Source of the DNA: Flavobacterium tructae
GTDB lineage: Bacteria; Bacteroidota; Bacteroidia; Flavobacteriales; Flavobacteriaceae
Reading direction: 5' to 3'
Assembly (NCBI RefSeq): GCF_002217475.1
Contig: NZ_MUHH01000019.1
Location: 1 to 63,601, forward strand
DNA length: 63,601 nt
Position numbers and translations under genes: made by a program. The notes under the pieces were generated by a model. The model worked only from the letters and a program-made list of their open reading frames with translations. It was not told the DNA's origin and made no database searches. Shown piece after piece: positions 47,808 to 55,700 of the stretch (the first letter of the stretch is position 1; each line of letters opens with the position of its first letter).

Positions 47808-49523
47808 ATGAGAAATATTATTTTAGGAATAAATTGTGTATACCATGAATCAGCGGCATGCTTAATAATCGATAACAAAGTAGTGGCGGCTATTGAAGAA
47901 GAAAGACTTTCAAGAGTCAAACATGCAAAAGAATCAAAAATTGACAATCCGGATGAATTGCCGATTCTTGCCATGAACAAATGTCTCGAGATGGGGGGGA
48001 TAAGTTTAGAGGATGTTTCTCTAATAGGGTTTTCATTTAAACCTGAAAGAAGATTAGAAAACATACCTTCAGAAGATCGTTTCGTACCAAACAACTGGGG
48101 TTGTGAGGATGGCGAAAAGTTATTCTATGATAAATTAACACAAATTCCTCAAAAACTTCAGGAAATGGGGTTCAAGGGACAGTTTAGCTTTATCGAACAT
48201 GCGATAGCGCATTGTGCATCAGCATACTATCCATCTCCGTTTAGTGATGCGGCCATACTTTCTATTGACGGAATCGGTGAATTTGAATCGACCACCCTTG
48301 CTTACGGACATGGTAAAAATATTGATGTAGTACAACAAATTGCCTATCCTAATTCAATTGGTTTTTTATGGGAGAAAATTTCTAAATTTTTAGGCTTTTC
48401 AGAATACGATGCGTGTAAAGTAATGAGCGTAGCGTCGTTCGGAAATCCTTTAACATTCGAAGAGGAATTCAGTAAGATAATTTCCATCAATGATCAAACT
48501 ATTTTTGAACTGGATAATGAGGTACTATGCTTCAGGGTTGAAGATTATTCTAAGTTAGAAAAGTTATTCAACATTAAAAAAAGAGAAACATTAGATGAAT
48601 TAGAAGAGGTACACAAGGATATTGCCGCTGCTCTGCAAAAATGGACAACCGATATTATTGTAAAAGTTACCGACAGGCTTTTTGAAGAAACAAAATCTGA
48701 AAATCTTTGTGTTGCGGGTGGTGTCGCTTTAAACTGTGTTGCCAACACCATTGCTTTTGAAAATAGTAAGTTCAAAAACATTTTTATACAGCCGGCAGCA
48801 AATGATGCGGGAACTGCATTGGGAGCGGCTTTAAAACTGAATATTGAAGCAGAAGGTAATTTAGAAGGATTGGTTTTGGACAATACGTTCTTAGGGCCTT
48901 CATTTACAACCGAAGAAATACACAATGAAATGTCTAAGAGAAATCTGGTGTATTCACATGTGGAAGACATAGAAGTGAAAGCAGCAGAACTTATTAAAGC
49001 AGGTAATATTATTGGATGGTTTCAGGGAGCAATGGAATTTGGACCCCGGGCGCTTGGAAACAGAAGTCTTTTGGCAGATCCGAGAAATTTCCATATGATT
49101 AAAAAACTCAATTCAATAGTAAAACACCGGGAAGATCACAGACCATTTTGCCCAAGTGTTTTATCAGAAGAAACAGAAAACTGGTTTGACATTAAAAAAA
49201 GCACACCAGTATCCGAGTACATGCTTATGGCTTATCCGGCTTTAACCAATAAAAAAGAACTTATACCGGCAGTAGTGCATGTTGACGGGACTTCGAGAAT
49301 ACAGGCGGTTAATCAGAAAACCAATCCAAAATATCATGGGTTAATATCAGAATTCTATAAACTAACCGGTATCCCAATGGTTTTAAACACTTCTTTTAAT
49401 GATAGAGAACCAATTGTTTGTACTCCTGAGGATGCGATAAAAACTTTTTTGAAATCCAATATTGATTATTTGGTTATGGGGAATTTTATTTTAAACAAAC
49501 AGGATAATCTGGAAAAAGTGTAA
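47808..49523 (+). CDS. NodU/CmcH-family carbamoyltransferase
   Basis: The 571-residue enzyme has the N-terminal kinase-like fold of the family (GINCVYHESAACLI; HAIAHCASAYYPSPFSDAAI; LSIDGIGEFE) and the C-terminal carbamoyltransferase domain (GWFQGAMEFGPRALGNRSLL; CPSVL). Members use carbamoyl phosphate and ATP, through carbamoyl adenylate, to carbamoylate hydroxyl groups of antibiotics and Nod factors. Here a hydroxyl, amino or guanidino group of the peptide is possible; carbamoylation of a guanidine would give an amidinourea. It begins 14 bases after NRPS2. The gene is full-length for the family. Confidence 0.92.
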   Translation: MRNIILGINCVYHESAACLIIDNKVVAAIEEERLSRVKHAKESKIDNPDELPILAMNKCLEMGGISLEDVSLIGFSFKPERRLENIPSEDRFVPNNWGCEDGEKLFYDKLTQIPQKLQEMGFKGQFSFIEHAIAHCASAYYPSPFSDAAILSIDGIGEFESTTLAYGHGKNIDVVQQIAYPNSIGFLWEKISKFLGFSEYDACKVMSVASFGNPLTFEEEFSKIISINDQTIFELDNEVLCFRVEDYSKLEKLFNIKKRETLDELEEVHKDIAAALQKWTTDIIVKVTDRLFEETKSENLCVAGGVALNCVANTIAFENSKFKNIFIQPAANDAGTALGAALKLNIEAEGNLEGLVLDNTFLGPSFTTEEIHNEMSKRNLVYSHVEDIEVKAAELIKAGNIIGWFQGAMEFGPRALGNRSLLADPRNFHMIKKLNSIVKHREDHRPFCPSVLSEETENWFDIKKSTPVSEYMLMAYPALTNKKELIPAVVHVDGTSRIQAVNQKTNPKYHGLISEFYKLTGIPMVLNTSFNDREPIVCTPEDAIKTFLKSNIDYLVMGNFILNKQDNLEKV

Positions 49524-49531
49524 TCTTTTTG

Positions 49532-49684
49532 ATGCTGAGAACGAAAATTTTGAAAAAGATTCACCAACTATTGAATGTATCTTTGTATAGGTATCCGTCT
49601 ATCGCAGAAGTAGTTAATCGTGTTGGTAAAAACTCGGGCACTGTTTTGAAAGAAGCGATGAGACAATTGAAATCAGTACAGTGA
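49532..49684 (+). CDS. Possible 50-residue ORF or gene remnant
   Basis: ATG at 49532 opens a 50-codon frame rich in Lys, Val and Ser that could form a small helix-turn-helix-like unit (PSIAEVVNRVGKNSGTVLKE). There is no visible ribosome site and I do not recognise it. It is placed between the carbamoyltransferase stop and a hairpin. Confidence 0.2.
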   Translation: MLRTKILKKIHQLLNVSLYRYPSIAEVVNRVGKNSGTVLKEAMRQLKSVQ

Positions 49685-49753
49685 TGCTACTATTGATAAC
49701 GAAATTAATGGTCAATAGTTGAGATCCGTATTCAGAAAAAAAATCACAGAAGA

Positions 49754-49794
49754 AGTACTGGCGTTAAACAATTATTTTTTCGCCAGTGCTTTTA
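49754..49794 (+). terminator. Internal hairpin of the NRPS cluster
   Basis: AGTACTGGCG (49754-49763) pairs with CGCCAGTGCT (49781-49790), with one G-T pair and a 17-base loop, followed by TTT. It could end the NRPS1-to-carbamoyltransferase transcript or attenuate reading into the methyltransferase-Dap genes. Confidence 0.6.
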
Positions 49795-49843
49795 AAGGAA
49801 TGTTTAAAAAAGAACTCCTAATAATCAAAAAATTATACACGAT

Positions 49844-50635
49844 ATGGATTATAAAAAATATACCGAAGCAAACAGGATCGCATGGAATGAGGTGAATCCA
49901 ATGCATCAGGATTTTAAAAAGAGATATAAAAGCAAATTCACTTTAGAGGACTTTAGTACCTTGGATGAGAACCTTCTCGAAGTATTAAATAAAATAACAT
50001 TCCAAAACAAATCAATACTTCAACTGTGCTGTAACGACGGTGAGGAACTGATTTCATTAAAAAAAATGAATGCCGGCACATGTGTCGGTATCGATATCTC
50101 TGACGAAGCGATCGATTCGGCACGTTTTCTAAACGACCAACTGGGTCTTGACTGTACATTTCATGTCTATGATGTTTATGAAATGGACGAAATTATAGAA
50201 AACGAAAAATTTGATATCGTATTAATGACAGTAGGTGCCCTGGTTTGGCTGCCCGATTTGAATCAGATCATCAAAAAAATCTCTAAAGCATTATCTCCTG
50301 AAGGATTTCTGGTTATTCAGGAACAACATCCTTTTAGCTGGCTTATCGATGAGGACATGAAGCTTTCGGAAGAGGAGAATTATTTTAGAAAAGAACCATT
50401 AAAAGAGGAGGGTGGCCTGGATTATTTAGGAAAAACAGAATATACAGGAAGCGCAAACTATAGTTTTAATTACACGTTCTCCGACCTATTCAATGCCATT
50501 GCCGATAATGGGCTGTCACTTTACAAATTATTTGAATATGCTAATGATATATCAAATTTAAAAGAAGACCTGGAACAAAAAGAACTTTCCTATCCGTTGT
50601 CCTATATCTGCATTGCAAAAAAACACAAATCCTAA
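49844..50635 (+). CDS. Class I SAM-dependent methyltransferase
   Basis: The 263-residue cytosolic protein has a Rossmann methyltransferase core with a motif I variant SILQLCCNDGEEL (about residues 60-72), acidic motif VGIDISDEAI, and FDIVLMTVGALVWLPDL for motif IV. The N-terminal ANRIAWNEVNP string is typical of small-molecule methyltransferases in this superfamily. It is separate from the methyltransferase inside NRPS2, so the product may carry two methyl groups or this one may act on a precursor. It lies three bases before the SbnA-like gene. The acceptor cannot be predicted. Confidence 0.85.
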   Translation: MDYKKYTEANRIAWNEVNPMHQDFKKRYKSKFTLEDFSTLDENLLEVLNKITFQNKSILQLCCNDGEELISLKKMNAGTCVGIDISDEAIDSARFLNDQLGLDCTFHVYDVYEMDEIIENEKFDIVLMTVGALVWLPDLNQIIKKISKALSPEGFLVIQEQHPFSWLIDEDMKLSEEENYFRKEPLKEEGGLDYLGKTEYTGSANYSFNYTFSDLFNAIADNGLSLYKLFEYANDISNLKEDLEQKELSYPLSYICIAKKHKS

Positions 50636-50638
50636 TCG

Positions 50639-51586
50639 ATGAATACATTATTAGACAAACTGTACAAACTAAAAAAACTTATTGGAAATACTCCTTTGTA
50701 TAATATATGCGCAGAGAAGAATATTTTTATAAAAGTAGAATACTATCAACTTGGTGGTAGTATAAAAATGCGATCTGCATTTAAAGTAATAGAAGAAGCA
50801 ATTCTTGATGGTTCAATCAATGAAGACACAGTTGTAATCGAATCTACTTCGGGAAATTTTGGGATAGCGCTCGCTTTGATCTGCAGAAAACTGGACCTAA
50901 AGTTTATACCGGTTATAGATCCGTGCATCTCTTTATACAAAAAGAAAAAGCTGGAACTACTGTGCAGTCACATCGTTCAGATCACACAAAAAGACGAGAC
51001 CGGTAATTATTTACTGAACAGAATAAAATTTATCAAAAACTATCTTGAAGAAAATAAAAATTCTTTCCAGCCCAACCAATATAAAAACAAGAATTGTTAC
51101 CTGGCTTATAATGCGATGATGGAGGAGATAAAAGATCAAATTGATGAAATAGACTATATTTTTATTTCTGTGAGTTCGGGAGCTACAGTCACAGGATTAT
51201 CACAGCATATCAAGAAGTATTTTCCAAGAATAAAGATTATAGCGGTAGATATTGAAGGCTCACTGATTTTTTCTACCATAACCAAAGAACGCAAACTACC
51301 AGGCATTGGTGCCAGCAAAACATCTGATTTTATTGCCCTGGCAGACATACATGATCATGTTATTTTAAGTGAAGAGGAAATCATAACCGGCTGCCAAAAA
51401 CTTTTTCATGAGTACGGTATCCTGGCCGGTGCTTCCGGAGGAGCGGCTTTTTATGCTGCCTTGCAAAATATTGAAAATTCTGAAAAGAAACAGAATAGCC
51501 TGGTCATTATACCCGATTCCGGCGATGATTACCTGGAATTAATAGATTATAAATGCTTTCAACAAACTTCTTATGAAATACATTAA
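50639..51586 (+). CDS. SbnA-like PLP synthase for 2,3-diaminopropionate
   Basis: The 315-residue protein is a fold-type II PLP enzyme related to cysteine synthase: PLP lysine K43 in GGSIKMRSA, substrate loop STSGNFGIALA, glycine loop SSGATVTGLSQHI, and C-terminal IPDSGDDY. SbnA joins O-phosphoserine and glutamate to form N-(2-amino-2-carboxyethyl)-glutamate, which SbnB then splits. The assignment rests on the adjacent, overlapping SbnB-like gene. Most relatives have Asp after the PLP Lys (SIKDR); here it is Met, and the enzyme is slightly shorter than cysteine synthases. Confidence 0.85.
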   Translation: MNTLLDKLYKLKKLIGNTPLYNICAEKNIFIKVEYYQLGGSIKMRSAFKVIEEAILDGSINEDTVVIESTSGNFGIALALICRKLDLKFIPVIDPCISLYKKKKLELLCSHIVQITQKDETGNYLLNRIKFIKNYLEENKNSFQPNQYKNKNCYLAYNAMMEEIKDQIDEIDYIFISVSSGATVTGLSQHIKKYFPRIKIIAVDIEGSLIFSTITKERKLPGIGASKTSDFIALADIHDHVILSEEEIITGCQKLFHEYGILAGASGGAAFYAALQNIENSEKKQNSLVIIPDSGDDYLELIDYKCFQQTSYEIH

Positions 51587-52538
51587 TGAACAAAATATAT
51601 TGGAAATAGGGAATAACTGGAATGAAATTATTCAGGTTATTGAAGATACTGTTCTCCTGTTAGAAAAAAAGGATTACGCACAGCCTATAAAACCATACCT
51701 TAGATATAAAGATTTAAAAAACAGAATAATCGCTATGCCGGCTTATGTAGGAGGAGATTATAATATTTCGGGCATAAAATGGATCGCCAGCTTTCCTGAC
51801 AATATAAAAAATAATCTCCCGAGGGCTAATTCAGTTATTATCCTCAATAATGCCGATACCGGTGTTCCCATATCGGTGATAAATACGCCCATGGTCTCGG
51901 CCATACGTACATCGGCAGTTACAGGTGCGATCATAAAAAGCTACAGAGAAGCAGTAGAAATTAACGAAAAAATAAATTTTGGTATTATTGGTTTAGGACC
52001 AATTGGGAGGATGCATCTTGAGATGATTTTTACTTTGCATGAAGATATCATTGACAAAATTTATGTCTACGATATCAATCCAATTGACACAGAGTTGCTG
52101 CCCGAAAAATGGAAACACAAAATCGTACTCGCAAACGATTGGGAACAAGCCTATTTAAACTCAAAAATTTTTATTACCTGTACGGCTTCGTCAAAACGAT
52201 ACATCAATCTTCCACCTCCAAAGGGTTCGTTGCAACTCAATGTTTCATTAAGAGATTATGAAGCCGATGTTTATGATTTTATTGACTGCGTGATTGTTGA
52301 TAATTGGGACGAAGTGTGCCGCGAAAACACCGATATTGAAATGATGCACCAGACAAAAGGACTGCTGGAGAAAGACGTTCTTATAATCACGGATGTCTTA
52401 TCCGGAAAATTAAGAAAAACTATCAAAGCAAACGATACCATAATGTTCTGTCCTATGGGGATGGCGATTTTTGATATCGGGATAGCCAAATATTTCTATG
52501 AATTATCGCAAGATAAGCGTATCGGACAAACGTTGTAA
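51573..52538 (+). CDS. SbnB/ornithine-cyclodeaminase-like dehydrogenase for 2,3-diaminopropionate
   Basis: The 321-residue enzyme has the mu-crystallin/ornithine cyclodeaminase fold with the NAD-binding motif FGIIGLGPIGRMH (about 139-151) and the substrate-side strings YVGGDYNISGIKWIASFP and SAIRTSAVTGA. In the staphyloferrin B pathway SbnB oxidises the SbnA product with NAD+ and releases L-2,3-diaminopropionate and 2-oxoglutarate. The ORF overlaps the SbnA-like gene by 14 bases, a strong sign of joint function. True ornithine cyclodeaminase (proline from ornithine) is less likely in this pairing. Confidence 0.88.
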   Translation: MKYINEQNILEIGNNWNEIIQVIEDTVLLLEKKDYAQPIKPYLRYKDLKNRIIAMPAYVGGDYNISGIKWIASFPDNIKNNLPRANSVIILNNADTGVPISVINTPMVSAIRTSAVTGAIIKSYREAVEINEKINFGIIGLGPIGRMHLEMIFTLHEDIIDKIYVYDINPIDTELLPEKWKHKIVLANDWEQAYLNSKIFITCTASSKRYINLPPPKGSLQLNVSLRDYEADVYDFIDCVIVDNWDEVCRENTDIEMMHQTKGLLEKDVLIITDVLSGKLRKTIKANDTIMFCPMGMAIFDIGIAKYFYELSQDKRIGQTL

Positions 52539-52715
52539 TTTTTAGGAAAACACGTAATGCCAAAACCGAAAGAAGAAGCAAAACGATTATCGCAGTTATC
52601 CATACTGATGCCTTTTTTTAATAGACCGATAGAATCATAAAACTGGACTACGGCCAAGCAATTATGGATAAAAAGTAACTGATAATGTTATGGAACTACT
52701 ATAAAAAGAATATTC
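52539..52715. other. Short gap before NRPS3
   Basis: A 27-codon frame at 52557-52640 (MPKPKEEAKRLSQLSIL start) shows no family resemblance and is probably not a gene. I see no clear promoter or terminator, so NRPS3 may be transcribed with the Dap genes. Confidence 0.4.
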
Positions 52716-55700
52716 ATGAAACTGACATTGCCCCAACAAGATATTTACTTCGAACAATTATTATTTCCTAATGAGCCTGTTTACAATATTGGGGCTAAAA
52801 TCGAAATTAAAGGTCAAGTAAACATAGAAATATTCAAAAGAGCCTATGTTGCCTTGATTGATCAGCACGATGCTTATAGAAGTATAATTGTAAAAAAGGA
52901 AGAAAATGTTGGTATTCAAATAGTAGCAGACCATCAATCGGAGCTGGGATTTATTGATTTTTCAGACTTTGAAAATCCAACTGAGGAAGCAAATCTCTAT
53001 ATGCAAAAGGAATTTATGAAACCTTTTGATTTATTAAAAGGAAGCCTTTTGCATATTTTCACTTTAGTAAAAGTTCAGGACGATTTTTACTATTTATTCT
53101 CGGTGTATCATCATATCATAACCGATGGCTGGGGAACTTCATTAATGTTTCAAAGATTGGTTCAGAACTACAATGAGATTTCTGAATCTGGCGCAATTAT
53201 TTCCGATTATCCATTTAGTTACAAGGACTTTGAACAAGATGATTTCGAATATCAAAATTCAGAATCATTAAAGCAAGATTTAGAATACTGGTCTCAAAAA
53301 TTCAAACCATTACCGGAGAATTTATTCGATAAGTTAGATGACCGTGTACAAATAAACAAAAGCAGCCGTAAAGAACTGGTTATTAGAAGAGCGGTTTACA
53401 ACCAATTAAATGAACTAGCCACAAGCTATAAATGTTCCACTTTTGCTCTAATTTTAGGAATTCTGTACACTTATTTTGGCAGAAAACACGAAAACAACGA
53501 TTTTGCTATCGGCTTACCCGTTTTAAACAGAAGTAAGTCTGCTTATAAAAAAACGGTGGGGCTTTTTATGGGAATTTCTCCTTTGAGAATGTCATTGGAT
53601 TTTGAAGCGACTTTTAAGGATTTAATAATTGATATAAAAAATCAGTTAAAACAAGATTATCGCCACCAGCGGCTGTCCTTAGGAAAGTTAATTCAGGAAT
53701 TGCAGTTGTACAGCCAAAAAGAGCGATTGTTTAATATCACACTTTCTTACGAAAAACAAGATTACTCCGCTCATTTTAAAAACACACAAACCAAAGTAAT
53801 TCCATTAAGTCATCAATCAGAAAGAGTAGCTCTGGCTTTGTACATAAGAGAATTTGACGAATCAGAAGAGGTGAAAATTGATTTTGACTATAATTTGAAT
53901 TATTTTGATGAGGTTAGTATTACACAAGTGGTCAATCATTTTGAAAAGTTGGTTCATGCTGTTTTAAATAATTCAGATAAAAAGCTAAAAGAGTTAACCT
54001 ATTTAACCACAGAAGAAAAGCAACAAGTAGTATTTGATTTTAATCGTACAAAAGTTGAGTATCCAAAAGATAAAACGGTACTAGATTTATTTCAAGAACA
54101 AGTTAAAAGAGTACCTGAAAAAATTGCGGTAAAAGAGGAGACAAAATCATATTCTTACAGTGAACTGGATAAGTTATCCAACCAGATAGCAGCGTACATT
54201 ATTTCAAAATTTGGTCCGGAAGATAAAGCACCAATTGCTGTTTTGTTAGGTCGTTCCGCTAATATGATCGCTGTTTTGTTAGGTATTTTAAAAACGGGCA
54301 GATCTTATATTCCGTTAGATCCTGCTTTTCCAAAAGACCGTTTAAGCTATATTGTGGCCCATAGTCAAACCGGCATCATTATTAACGAAAATAATAATGA
54401 AACTGAGGCGATCAAACAGGTAAAGACCATAGCATTAGAACATATTCTTGCTGAAATTGAGGATCTACAAACAACAGCCTTTCAAATCGTATCCCCACTA
54501 GATACGGCCTATATTATATACACATCAGGATCAACAGGGAATCCAAAAGGAGTTGAAATTGGACATCAGTCATTGCTTAATTTCTTAACCAGTATGCAGC
54601 AGCTACCCGGAATAAATGCAAATGACATTTTATTTTCGGTAACAACTTATTCTTTTGATATTTCTATATTAGAATTTTTTGCACCCTTAATTTCAGGAGC
54701 AACCTTATATATTGCTAACCAGAATTTGTTATCCGATCCTAATTTAATCATTAGAAAATTAGAAGAACTCAAACCCACAATCCTTCAGGCCACACCAAGC
54801 TTTTATCAAATGTTATTCAATGCCAACTGGCAGGGTGATAAACAATTAAAAGTATTATGTGGCGGCGATTTGTTAAGCGAATCATTAGCCCAAAAACTAA
54901 TCAGCCATAGCTCAGCATTATGGAATATGTACGGACCAACTGAAACGACTATTTGGTCTAGTGTAAAAAAAATAGAGCACCCCTCGCAAGCCTTCAATAT
55001 TGGTAAACCCATCAACAATACACAATTCTATATTTTAGATGCGTTTTTAGATCCAAAACCGATTGGAATTCCGGGAGCCATTTATATTGCTGGCGATGGA
55101 TTGGCACTGGGATATTATAAAAACAAAGAATTAACCAAAGAAAAATTCATCCAAAACCCTTTTGATACGAATAGTTTGTGCTACGAAACAGGTGATGTTG
55201 GAAAATGGAATCACAATGGAGAAATAGAATTTTTAGGGCGAAATGACAATCAGGTAAAAATTAGAGGTTATAGAATAGAACTGGGCGATATCGAGTCGCA
55301 ATTCAATCAAATAGCCACAATTAAAGATACTGTTGTCATTGCTAAAAAAGGAGCGCAACAAGAAGCTTTTTTAATAGCTTATGTTTTAAAAAATCAAGAG
55401 TTCGTCGATACAATTGAAATTACGAATCAATTGAAAAAGACACTTCCGTACTATATGATTCCGAATGCAATTATTCCATTGGAAGAATTTCCGCTTACGC
55501 CCAATCAAAAAGTAGATAGAAAATCGTTGTCACAAAGAGAGATTCAGTATAATACAAACGAAGAGCATTTTAAAGAACCTGTTTCCGATTTGGAAATAAA
55601 ACTATCACAGTATTGGGCAACAGTATTAAATACAGAAGAGGCCATAAGTATAACGGATAATTTTTTTGCACTTGGTGGTCATTCTTTGAATGCGGTAAAA

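Larger units (their letters stand above)
49524..49843. other. Gap between carbamoyltransferase and methyltransferase genes
   Basis: The gap holds a 50-codon frame at 49532-49684 (LNVSLYRYPSIAEVVNRVGK in its middle) without family resemblance and with no flanking frame, so it may be a fragment of a lost gene. A hairpin follows at 49754-49790. The gap divides the biosynthetic genes into two transcription blocks. Confidence 0.5.

Noticed and set aside
48545..48970. 141-codon minus-strand frame in the carbamoyltransferase gene
   Set aside because: Antisense shadow of a conserved enzyme; no independent signal.
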